From: Perkinsus olseni | Taxonomy: Eukaryota > Perkinsozoa > Perkinsida | Assembly (NCBI GenBank): GCA_013115125.1 | Contig: JABANN010000417.1 | Span: 1-31,084 of the forward strand | Direction of reading: 5' to 3' | DNA: 31,084 bases | Shown: one piece after another, positions 9,139-18,912 of the stretch | Numbering within the stretch: position 1 is the stretch's first letter | Layout of the letters: each line of letters starts with the position of its first letter | Notes under the pieces: generated by a model | Told to the model about the DNA's origin: nothing | The model's input: only the letters and a program-made list of their open reading frames with translations | Database searches by the model: none | Program-made: the position numbers and the translations under genes

Positions 9139-11241
9139 TCAATGATGCTTCTCCTCACCATGTATGGATGTGCAGGTATTTAGTAGGCGCAACATAGCAT
9201 CCAAGGGAACATGACCAGCGGCAGAGGAGGAAGACTCCGATCGACCACTCGGTACCAGCTCATATATCTTATCCATCGTTTGGGTCACACTCCCCGCTTC
9301 CAAGAAATGCCTCAAACGCTGGCCCGCTAGAGGGTCCTTATCGGCGAACCCTCCGCGTGACCATACATCAGCAGCTACCGCTTTGCAGAGCAGATAGCAG
9401 TAGTAATTACCACCATAGTGCACCAGATGAGAGAACTGTGCTTGTCCGGGAGGACTTAACAACTCTATCAAACGGTGATTGCTCATTATGGCGTCTTGAG
9501 ACACAGGCAAGAACTGTGCAAGATCATCAGCGACATTACCATACGCATAGAAGACCTGGTCGACTAAGGCATAGATGAGCTGCTGGGCTGCCTCAATATG
9601 CCCAAAGGCCATACGAAAGTTACTGTAATCCTCGACAGCCTTGGACGATAGGTTGGGTAGCACTAGAGAGCTCAGTGCGTTAGGATCTAGTACAAAATAC
9701 TCAAACAAATGGCTAGGGAACTCCACAAAATCAATGCAGCCTCTCGAACCGCTGAAATGCTGTAATGTAGTACGGGATAGTATCGAATGGGCCGCATGAC
9801 CAAATTCATGCATATAGGTGGTGGCTGCCCCTTGGCCCAAAGCTCCAGGAAGCTCAGATAGGGATAATACCATGGCCGTACGAGGGAGCTGCCTACTACC
9901 ATCGGGTAATACACAGCTGCCGGCAATAGTAAACTGGGCCGACTGAACCTTCTTCCACGCCCTCTCACACGGGTCCAAATACAATACACCATAAGGGTCT
10001 GATGTAGTGGCATCATTAAACTCGAACCTTCTAACATCATCACTCCAAGCCTCTCCTTTAATGTTATGCTCTTTCATGTCCACACCCAATACAGTTGAAG
10101 ATACTCTCTGAGATCCCTCGATCAGGGCATTTATGGAGAGGTTTGCACCCAGCTCCTGAAGCGACGGTGGCTGATTCATCTGCTTCCAAAGGGATACATA
10201 GAAGTCGATATCCCATGGCTGCAAGGTAGCATTTGGGTCACTCGTATGAAGCCTCTTGGTGGACTCGAGTACATTGAGCTCACGACCAAGACCAGGCAAT
10301 AGAGCCAACCATAATTCCGATAAGAAATCCTTCACAGCTGCACTACCCGAGAGCACCGACTCCCTCATAACATATTCATTCCATGTGTTGTATCCTCTGA
10401 TCTTAGCTAGCTTCTGCCTGATACTCACTAGATCCCTCAGAGCAGCTTCCTTCTTAGGTTCACCTCTATGGTTTAACTTCCATACCTTCTGCCGGACCGT
10501 AGGATCTTCACAAGCCTTTAATAAGTACCCGATAGCAGCGTGGTCCTTGGGTAAGAAGACCTCTGTAACGTCTTTATGGACAGTCCTCTTCGGTAGCAGT
10601 CTGAGTATACTCATCCACTGTTGAGGTACATTCAACCATTGTCCATCATCTGATGGATCGTCATTATCCTGCTGACTAACGATCTCAAAGCTCTTAATAG
10701 CATCCTCCTCTTGTAGTGCTATCAATTCTTTTTTCCTATCATCATCAAGATGGACCCCTTCATTCTCCATAGCATCCCTCATAGCCTTTATCACATCTTG
10801 CTCCTCCTTGCTGCAGCCGCTATCCTCAGCACTTGCTCTCTCGGCAGCAGGGACGCACTTATCGTATAGTGTACTATCAACATTGGCTTCACTCATATAC
10901 TGAGCTACAATATTCACAGCCTCACTGGCTTCATTAACCCAGTGATCATCGGAATGGACGTTACGTGTTAGCTCAGCAGCATCAGCAATTCTACATAATG
11001 AATTAGACACACCATCTATCATATTCACTACCTTGTGAGGGGAATCATCCTTCTTCCATGCCCCTAGAGTATCTCTCGCATCAGCAACGGCCCTCGTTGC
11101 TAGCTGTGGGAAGTCTTTAGGCCTCCTCAGGCCCGGCACTCCTAGGTAGTCTACTGCAGTAGAGAGGGTGGCTTTGGGCCATGCAAGCCTCCGCCAGAGA
11201 GACGCCGCAGCTGACTTGGGTATGTCCCGAAGTAACATCAT
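9139..11241 (-). CDS. MIPEP: Mitochondrial intermediate peptidase (M3 metallopeptidase)
   Basis: This single-exon gene encodes 700 residues starting at tandem ATGs (11241, 11238). The family removes an octapeptide from imported matrix proteins after the main presequence is cut. The N-terminus (MMLLRDIPKSAAASLWRRLA) is basic and amphipathic, as expected of a mitochondrial targeting sequence. It is followed by YLGVPGLRRPKDF, matching the family's conserved GVP-L region. The zinc site is H478-E479-F-G-H482 with Glu507 in DFVEFPSHLFEYF, the arrangement known for thimet-type M3 enzymes. Length fits the family (about 700). An upstream in-frame TTG extends the frame but not the targeting peptide, so the ATG was chosen. 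Unlike most multi-exon neighbours it has no intron. Confidence 0.93.
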   Translation of the reverse strand: MMLLRDIPKSAAASLWRRLAWPKATLSTAVDYLGVPGLRRPKDFPQLATRAVADARDTLGAWKKDDSPHKVVNMIDGVSNSLCRIADAAELTRNVHSDDHWVNEASEAVNIVAQYMSEANVDSTLYDKCVPAAERASAEDSGCSKEEQDVIKAMRDAMENEGVHLDDDRKKELIALQEEDAIKSFEIVSQQDNDDPSDDGQWLNVPQQWMSILRLLPKRTVHKDVTEVFLPKDHAAIGYLLKACEDPTVRQKVWKLNHRGEPKKEAALRDLVSIRQKLAKIRGYNTWNEYVMRESVLSGSAAVKDFLSELWLALLPGLGRELNVLESTKRLHTSDPNATLQPWDIDFYVSLWKQMNQPPSLQELGANLSINALIEGSQRVSSTVLGVDMKEHNIKGEAWSDDVRRFEFNDATTSDPYGVLYLDPCERAWKKVQSAQFTIAGSCVLPDGSRQLPRTAMVLSLSELPGALGQGAATTYMHEFGHAAHSILSRTTLQHFSGSRGCIDFVEFPSHLFEYFVLDPNALSSLVLPNLSSKAVEDYSNFRMAFGHIEAAQQLIYALVDQVFYAYGNVADDLAQFLPVSQDAIMSNHRLIELLSPPGQAQFSHLVHYGGNYYCYLLCKAVAADVWSRGGFADKDPLAGQRLRHFLEAGSVTQTMDKIYELVPSGRSESSSSAAGHVPLDAMLRLLNTCTSIHGEEKHH

Positions 11242-11413
11242 GGTATTAATGAACGTCGAGTTGAAGAAAGAAAAACTAAAGTATCGCAGCGCAACTATAC
11301 TCGGCAACCCATACTCGAGACACCATACTCAATGATGCCTTCACGATGACGATCATGGCAAAGTCTAGCCCTCAAATTATCCAACTTAGAGCGTATTGTG
11401 ATAGAGGGAGTGA

Positions 11414-11641
11414 ATGCTTCAAGCCATGCTTCAAGCCCCCTTCACACCTGGGCCTCACGATACTCTTGTCGAAGATGATCCCGCAGGGTTTGTCTGGGCC
11501 GCAGTAAACTCGAGCCACAATCGAATGAGGGAAGCAGTACAAAAACAACAGACTGGGCGGGGAACATCCAGTGTTACTCATCATCTGGGACTGAGCGGTC
11601 GATTATGGATCGGCTGCAAATCATACACACACGCAGCGTGA
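11414..11641 (+). CDS. Possible 75-residue plus-strand ORF
   Basis: The ATG at 11414 opens 75 codons. The start is a duplicated 12-bp unit encoding MLQA twice. The peptide is hydrophilic (for example DTLVEDDPAGFVWAA) with no signal peptide or known domain. It would be divergent from the peptidase gene starting at 11241. A comparable open frame exists on the opposite strand (11372-11584), so coding status and strand are both uncertain. A GTAAAC site within it could instead act as a splice donor. Confidence 0.2.
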   Translation: MLQAMLQAPFTPGPHDTLVEDDPAGFVWAAVNSSHNRMREAVQKQQTGRGTSSVTHHLGLSGRLWIGCKSYTHAA

Positions 11642-12295
11642 CACGGATTGTCCGAAAAAGCTAGTATAATACAGGACAACTAATGACCGACTTTTGCCAC
11701 CGATAGCCATCAGATTAATAGAGGCGATGAGAGGCATACAAGTAAATCGACCAGTTACCCATTCTCACGCCCCATGCCAATGACAGCAGCGACAGAGCGA
11801 AAAAGTCAGAAGGGTTGCTAGGCATCATCGCCTGGCAACGGATTGGTCGCTAGCGGTCCTCTATGAGGTAGGTGGACTGACTCGGAGACTAATACAACAA
11901 CAATAACCCTACTACGGTAAAAACACTGCTACCACTATTCCTACTGCTGCTTATACAAACGTATGGGTGGTTGGGGTGATGTCCAACCATCCTTATGGGC
12001 GTCACAGGTAACGACAACAACAACATGAAGACTTCTGATTTCCACACTACAATTGAGAAAGTAGTCATGTTGTTGCTTGCCGTAGAGTAGTCGGCGACTT
12101 ATACACGCATTTCTCAGCTGTCCGCGCAAAAATGAGAGAACAGCAGCAGCCTGCTGGTTCTCAAGTTGGGTAGTAGCCGGAGTTCAGCAACAGCAACAGT
12201 ACTACAAGACTGATAACTGAACCTCATGACTACTAGTACAAACATAATACAAAAATCGGCATCATCACCTTCGCTATGCTGTCATAGGACCAGTA
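11642..12295. other. Intergenic stretch with one strong hairpin
   Basis: No convincing coding segment is visible between the small frame ending at 11641 and the 3' end of the CCCH-RING gene at 12296. The stretch holds several CAA/CAG-type short repeats. It also has a perfect stem: GTTGCTAGGC at 11814-11823 pairs with GCCTGGCAAC at 11830-11839 (one G-U pair) around a six-base loop, ATCATC. Confidence 0.5.
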
Positions 12296-14936
12296 TTAGA
12301 GCTCAACCCTCGACAACCCAACTCTCCTCATTGCTGCTGCTGCTGTGGCGGCAGCCTCTGTTGTCGTTGTTGTTGTCTTCTTCTTCGCCCGATCTCGCGG
12401 TGACGGAAGTGTGGTTTTAATGGGTATGTACACTGGTAGGGTGTGTATAACACTCGAAGAACAAAAAGGGCATACCATACGACGCATGACGACCTTCTCT
12501 GCACATTGGGCACACACAGTACCATGACCACAAGGATAGAATACCTAATAATAACAATACACCTGAACACTCTCTCACAGGGCCGCTGAATGGCCGGACA
12601 GCCTCAACAAGGCCGCAGGAGGGGACAGCCTCAACAACAATAATACTTACTTTGCGATTTTCAGGGTCCGCTGCCATCTGCACTCCTGATTGGCACATTT
12701 CGCATAAAAAGTGCTGGTCGGAATTATTGGGTAGTGGTGAGAACTCTGATGATGCTGCGGTTGCAAAGGAAGCACCGGAGTGTTTTACGCTATTGGCGGA
12801 CTCCCCCTTTAGAGGGAGGGAATTACGGCCACACTGTGCCCCAGGGAACGAGAGATCCGCAGTATCGTTGTTGTTATTGATACTCTTGTTGCTCGTGTCG
12901 ATATTGTTCTCGGAAGACAAAAAAATAGAACCTGCATGGACAAAAGTACACGACAGCGAATATCCTATAATAAGATGGAGGCGAGTCACGGGAGGCTAGT
13001 CCAGCACACGTGCCTGCTGCTCACCGAGATCAACTAAGCCTTGCTGACTCGTATGGTCTGGGCTGAACGAGGACTGACTGTTAGCATGATGGCTATCCGT
13101 CGTGGGGACGAGGGGAATCAACAACGAGGGAGGAGAGGCATCCTGACAGGAACATGGAATTAGGTCTGTAGAAGCGGAATTTCACAGAGCATGACTCACC
13201 TTCTCCTCCTCCTGCTGCTGCTGTTGCTGCTGCTGCTGTTTTATCTCCTTCCGGGTTATCCTACTCCTTGCGGGAGATATTACACCATTCACCAACTGCA
13301 AATCACTTTCATCCACACTATAACGTGTTCCGCCGCCGCCTGCTCTTCCAGCGCCTGCTGCTGCTTGGTTGTCATTAACATCACTGGTCAATGGAGTTGC
13401 AAGCAAACCCTCATCATTAACGGATGCAGGTAAATGATCGGGGTGGTGATGATGATGTTGATGTTGACCATTCCTTCTTGGGGAAGTATTCCGCGAAGCA
13501 GCTGGACTACTAGAGTTAGATCTGCATAGCTCCTGCTCGCCGTGTGCAAACCTGTGAACGTAGACGGGCTCACTACCCTCTTCATAGTAACGCTACTTAC
13601 CGACATCTCGACCCGTACTGACAGTGACCCTGCTTCCACCAATTACAAATAACCGTCTTATAGATGCCTTCAGTCGCTCGGAGCTCCTTCGATCCGTGCG
13701 CATACTTACAGTTCTCACCAAGCGTACCTGAGAAGCCAGGATGGTCAGGTTCGCAATTGGATGGAATGCTGGCAGGCACTACATTTGCCTTGAGCATACA
13801 GCCGACAGAGGGTGGTCTTCCTAAAGTTAGGGGGCTCTCTGAGTTCATCCGCGTTGTGAGCAAAATAACACCTGAGCAAATACCAAGTCCTTACTCTCCA
13901 TCAACCCTTGAAGAGCGGCGGTAATTTATGAAGGGAGATGGGGTAACGGATGGTATCGCCTTCTTGATGACTACTTCTTGCCATATTTGCATTTACCCTC
14001 CAAGTACAGTTTACATACCCGAGTCTTGAGCAGCTGCTTGCTAACATCCACTTTGGCTGAGGAGCAACAACTGTCATCGGAGTAGACTGATAGAGCTACA
14101 AATACCCCCAGCAGTACAGAGCCATCAAACGATAACGATTGTATCCCCCGTCATACTCCCTTCACATAATTCACTGGTGTCTTCCATTGCTAGATGATGT
14201 CTAGATTGATGTTGTTTTCTACGACGACTCGATGGTCCCATCCCATGAATAGGGGATACTGGCGCGGACGCGGCGACCATACGATGCTGACATGACATCT
14301 CGCTGAGCGATGCTTGGTTACGGCAGTATCCCCACTCGAGTTCCAGATTTCATAACACAATGGTCATGGGCTGCTGCTGCTGCCCCCAATGGCAGGTTGA
14401 GGGGGATATCGAATAATACCGGTTCGTAATCATTTTCGCCTATGCCCGGTATAACATGTCCGTCTCCCTTTAGATATCCCTTCGAGCCAACTCTGTCCCC
14501 ATCCTCCATAGATGATCGTCTTGGAAGGCGTGGGAACTCAGGTACTGCCGACTCAGCTGCTGCTGCTGGCGTTGAATATCGATTAACCGGTGAGCATGGA
14601 GCAGATATCGATACCTGATATGGGCTCCTTCTCTTATGTAGAGGATCCACCGCATTACTAATGCGTTTGCTAGGGCATCTCCAAATGCCCTGTAGTCATC
14701 CTCAGTCCAAATGTATTTGCCAGCAGCATTCTCAGGAGCTGATGTCATCGGAGTACCGAAAGCTCCTGACACTGACTCATGATAATACTCTCATCACTTA
14801 TTGTAATGTTATTACTACCCGATACTTCACCTTCGCCCACAGAAGCACCCCGAGGCGATTTGCCCATCCCATGCCCGCTACCACCCATTGCACTCGGTGA
14901 GCGGCTGCCGCTCCGAGTTGGCAGCATACCCGACAT
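12296..14936 (-). CDS. CCCH x3 zinc finger and RING finger protein
   Basis: Eleven exons join in frame from the ATG at 14936 to 654 residues: 14936-14831, 14765-14659, 14614-14336, 14286-14157, 14086-13975, 13871-13783, 13727-13601, 13551-13200, 13142-13010, 12931-12651 and 12544-12296. All introns are GT-AG, 44-106 nt. Three CCCH fingers share the spacing C-x7-C-x5-C-x3-H (C232-H250, C267-H285, C302-H320). A polyglutamine/glutamate tract and Asn/Ser-rich linkers follow. The C-terminal RING has C555, C558, C577, H579, C583, C586, C597 and C600. CCCH fingers of this spacing bind RNA and RING domains recruit E2 enzymes, so an RNA-linked ubiquitin ligase like Unkempt is a fair analogy, not a proven orthologue. 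A stop would fall near 13000 if the ninth intron were retained, leaving a form without the RING. Confidence 0.85.
13206..13240. repeat. CTG/CAG-type microsatellite in coding exon
   Basis: A run of CTG/TTG triplets on the plus strand reads as consecutive glutamine then glutamate codons in exon 8 of the CCCH-RING gene. Mixed CAG and CAA codons make it less prone to slippage than a pure repeat. It lies between the zinc fingers and the next exon, in a low-complexity linker. Confidence 0.8.
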
Positions 14937-15321
14937 ATAGGTCTCGAAACCCTATGCTGATGATGATGGCGTTAATAATGCACTGCACGCAACTCCTCAC
15001 CAAGCAACTCACAACTTGCTAGCGGACCGATCAGTATGGGACGGGCGTAATAGGCAGAGGATAAGCATTGTTGGTGATCTGCACTCACTATTGATGTCGA
15101 CTTCGCACAAGACGTCCCCATACAAGCTTGAGCTCATTCTTACACCGTGCGGGTATTCATCAGTGGGCAGTACATCCTTAGTCATCCATCAGCAGCACGG
15201 ACAGTGTATATACATGCATAATGCATGAAATGCGCATGATGATTTCCAAGGTGATGATCATCCATGATGATGATCGCAACTTGATCTTGTAGATAATACT
15301 AGTCTTATACTCCTAATAACT

Positions 15322-15813
15322 ATGTCGACATACATTGGCACATTACTCCTGCTCACATGCAACTGGATGGGGATTATATCGTCATCATCATCATCAGATG
15401 TGACCATGCCACCAGCACCAATGGCCTTGGATGATGATGATTACCCTTATCAATGTGTGTAAGTAGAAGAGTAATGAATATAGATATGACCCACATTGGT
15501 AACATATCTCAGATGCCATTGCCCCGAGAAACGGAAAATCAATGAAGATAATGTAAGTGGTGATGGCAGCTGGACGTGTTCGACCTCGTCGCGGTATGAT
15601 CCGTGTCTTTCATTGTTGTTCGTTTGTTGTTAGCCTAGAGAAACAGTATGGGAGGTAGATCCAATCGGCGGGTGTGAATATGATAGCGGTATTACACCAT
15701 GCTATTGTATGACGGATACTATAGCTAGTGATGCTAATATATTACATACCGTGGAAGCAACATTGACGAGGTTAATAAGACGAGGGAATACAAGGAGAAC
15801 AACAAGGTGGTGA
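15322..15813 (+). CDS. Small secreted Cys-containing protein, 3 short exons
   Basis: Plus-strand exons 15322-15458, 15513-15552 and 15634-15813 join to 118 residues; total length divides by three. The introns (54 and 81 nt) both use GTAAGT, and their acceptors are ATATCTCAG and TTGTTGTTAG. The start MSTYIGTLLLLTCNWMGIIS is a signal peptide. Then come a Ser run, an acidic patch (ALDDDDYPY), a CVCHC cluster, a second cluster (GGCEYDSGITPCYC) and a basic, Arg/Thr-rich tail. No family is recognised; the cysteines could form disulphides in an exported peptide. It is the only well-supported host gene on the plus strand and is divergent from the CCCH-RING gene, whose ATG is 385 bp away. Each exon alone is too short to stand out as an ORF. 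Confidence 0.7.
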
Positions 15814-16250
15814 TATTCATGAATAGTGGTGATGCAGTGAGATCATGGTGATGCGGGCTATTGGAGAGTGTTGTTGTGAAGTTGATGCATTATCAATACA
15901 CTATGCATGATACGAAACAGTGAAGAGCATTCGTATGTATATAGTTATTATTGATTAGTGATGGGGATTATTGGGGAGTGATGGGAAAGGCATGTTCTTC
16001 ATAGCGTAATTATCTTAATTCTCCTTTCGTGACCCACTAATAAACAGGCAGTGCAAGGGAGAGCTATTATGCATCTCAATTCAGCAATCCGAATGTCTGC
16101 GGGCACTGCCTGCAATGAGAGGGATGCGTTGATGTAATCCTCGATGATGCGCCCAAGAGTTAAATTGCATCCGGATAGAACGATTCACACCTGTAACAAC
16201 GAAGCCAAGCGTGTGTGATGAGAAACTGTAATCGTTGCGATAACCACACT
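15814..16250. other. Intergenic stretch with an inverted repeat
   Basis: This convergent gap separates the 3' ends of the secreted-protein gene and the membrane-protein gene. I see no open frame of note. It contains GGTGATG/GTGATGGGG-type short repeats near 15830-15990. It also has a 10-bp inverted repeat, CAGGCAGTGC at 16045-16054 and GCACTGCCTG at 16103-16112, with a 48-nt loop. Confidence 0.5.
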
Positions 16251-16995
16251 CTAAGCAGTCTTAGCAGCCTTCGTCTTATTTGTCGTTGCTTTTTTCGTAC
16301 CCTTCTTTGACACTGCTGCCGCTGGGCCCTCTGTGGTAGTAGATGTTGTGGTCTTGGTTATTTGAAGAGTTCGACGATAAATGGTATTGCAATAAAAGCT
16401 AGCCAAGAATTGGCCTATAGAAACGGCGAGATCCACTAAGAAGGCATTGAAACCTGAAGGAAGGTGGACAACAATCTGATTACTCCTTTGCAAGTGGAGC
16501 TGAACTAGAGGCGAAAGGAGCGGTATGGGAAGTATCCTACCGGTCTCCACAGCTTCGTTGAAGAGGTACTGATAAACGATAAAGGCAGAGTTGAGCCCAT
16601 GGAAGATGGTCATCACCAGGGTACTCTCTCGCTTTACGATATCGGAAGGGCTCAACGCACCTCTCGCGATTACGAAGGCGATCACCAACCAACTCAGCCC
16701 CAATGACCTGAAGGGGGCAAAGGCTGATGATGCCCATACGTTTACAGGGGATGCTCACGAGGCAGTGGCAGCATTCATGACTGATCATGACCACTTACCC
16801 GTTGAGATCCATCTCCTCTGCCTTGGACCTGGATAGAATGGTCACCGCCATGTAGACGAAGAGCACAGCTTCTAACAGCATCGTGTTGAGGCAGAAGAAA
16901 TAAGCCCAAGCGCCGGGAGCTCGGGTATCCTTATCGGTGGTGGAGTGGGAAGCCATAGATCTAGTAATAAAGAGGAGAACAACTGATAGGCACAT
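16251..16995 (-). CDS. Multi-pass membrane protein, unknown
   Basis: Two exons (16995-16799 and 16707-16251) with a 91-nt GTAAGT intron give 217 residues. About five hydrophobic helices can be seen: near the N-terminus (MCLSVVLLFIT), then WAYFFCLNTMLLEAVLFVYM, then SLGLSWLVIAFVIARGAL, TLVMTIFHGLNSAFIVYQYLF and FLVDLAVSIGQFLASFY. The tail is a Thr/Lys-rich hydrophilic stretch ending KKATTNKTKAAKTA. No catalytic motif or family is recognised. The start codon directly follows TTGTCACAG, which could be a trans-splice or cis-splice acceptor. The frame is open upstream to a TTG at 17025, but the first ATG is the natural start. It lies 148 bp downstream of the rhomboid gene on the same strand. Confidence 0.7.
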
Positions 16996-17142
16996 CTGTG
17001 ACAAAGCAGCATACAACAACGACAACAGTGTTCCTTCGCACTACCTCAAGAAGAAACATTACACAAAAAGGAATGACAAAATAAAAAATGATCTTGGGGT
17101 TGCATGCATAGCAACGCTATGGATGGTGTGCCTCTTACACAG

Positions 17143-18743
17143 TCATCTGCTGTAAAGACTTTCGCAATATTTCTCCACACCCGCCGGCTCTTCAGAGTTC
17201 CTCGATAGAATGATAGACGCGAAACTGGCAGTGATTGCGGCTGCCAGCTGAGGGGCAAGATCGTGAACACTTGCGTGTAGTGAGAAAGGTAGCTTACCGT
17301 GACCCCTCCGATGAGTCTAGCCATCTTCACCCGGGACTCGTCATGGGCCTAATATGGAACAGGAACTCTACGACTGCTGTTATAAATTGTGTGTGGGATT
17401 ATCAGTACCGCATTAGGATGCGTCAGGATGAGAGGCATGATGAGCAGGCCTCCTATCAACCCTCCAAGGTGGCCAAAGTGATCTACGGACCCGTGCAGCA
17501 GCACCTATATCAGTCATGCCTTGACGACCAACAATAGCGGCATCAACTACCTCCCACATTATCAAACCAACCGCCATAGCCTTCAGCTGCTGCATTGACC
17601 TAGCCTTCGTCTCTTGGTCAAGGCTGGGCCAAACTATCCAACTCGAGGCTAGATCAGCTCCAATAAGGCCATAACAGGCAGTACTAGCCCCAACACCTGA
17701 TACACGATACAGAAGGAGAGGAGGGATTATTGGGGGTTACCTGACACACGGCACGCTGACGAAAGGAGGTTACCGCAGAGGCCGGACCCCAAGAACAGTA
17801 TACTAAACCTGAAGTAATGATGAGTAGGATGAGTTGTTATGGAGGGGGGGGGTAGCAACATCCATACTACCACTACCTAAGCTTCCCGAGCTGATCCTCC
17901 AACCTCACACCAGACGAGACCTCGAATGAAGCGTTGAAGAGTAAATGGGGTATCGACAGATGCAGCAGTAGGGGCATGAAGAAGCGGCGTACCTATTGAG
18001 TGGTAGTGTTAGCAATGAATGCAGGAGAGCTTACCTCCCAAAGGTAGGGTAGACCGTAAAGCAGAAGGCATCGCTCGGCCTTGTAATTACTAGCACCCAG
18101 ACGTTGCAGAACGGACGGGCCTGTGCGGTACATGCAGGGATTGATCTCAGCAGCCCTCCCCAAGGATACTACTCGGAGCAATCCATCCTCTTGGAGACAT
18201 GATGGCACTGGCGACTATATACAGAGCTACTTGGACGGCTATTATGATAAGAGTCAATGACCACCGAGGACGGATAGGCCCGCCAATATACCCCTGAAAA
18301 CCTTGGTACCACTTCATACCCTACTACAACAACCTCCCTACTCCCACTAGTACCTTAATTCTTTGCCATGTGCTGAAGGCATGATGCTGTATAGAAGCTT
18401 CGTCTAAGTCACTATCCCTCTGCATCGCTTCCCTGACCAAGTTGAGTTCTACCTCAGAAAAAGCTAATGCACGAAAGGCAGGAAGCAGTACCCGGCCCCG
18501 GCGGTGGTATCCTGAGTGATGACAACGTTGCCGCCCATCTCGATCCATCTACCTGCAGTAAGTATCACAGTAGGACATGATGCAGGCATGAGTGTGAGAT
18601 AATGTTAAGGGAACACACCCCATATGTCGGATCGGATGCTCTCACCGACCTCCATTCGGACAGCCTGTGCTGTCCTGTGATGGTGTTTGCTGATAGGCTG
18701 GTACTGCTGCTACTTGGGAGGGGTCCGATGTCGCAATACCCAT
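17143..18743 (-). CDS. Rhomboid-family intramembrane serine protease
   Basis: Eleven exons (18743-18646, 18548-18492, 18432-18354, 18293-18173, 18120-18035, 17992-17877, 17802-17741, 17696-17551, 17504-17409, 17348-17298, 17247-17143) join to 338 residues with consistent phases. The introns are 42-97 nt. Rhomboids cut transmembrane segments of other proteins. The first helix is in WSLTLIIIAVQVALYIVASA. The loop and second helix show the HL-x2-N signature (H163-N167). GVGASTACYGLIG carries the catalytic Ser211, with Thr in place of the usual Gly after it. VDHFGHLGGLIGG carries the catalytic His267. A seventh helix near LIGGVTLAAAITASFASIIL follows. The 80-residue N-terminal region is hydrophilic. 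Both dyad residues are present, so activity is likely. The organelle cannot be told from sequence. Confidence 0.9.
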
Positions 18744-18912
18744 GGACAACAGTAGAAAATCAAGCTATCAGAAGACCGACGGTCGACCCTTAACCATCAA
18801 AATATAACACAACAGCGGGAGCTTGAGAAATGTAACGTTCCCACTACCATTGCTAGGGTACTACCGATATGCACCATAGTGCTGCCGCTGCTAGTGGTGG
18901 CATTACCCATCA

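Noticed and set aside
13191-13433. Leucine-rich plus-strand frame
   Set aside because: It is antisense of the polyglutamine part of the CCCH-RING gene.
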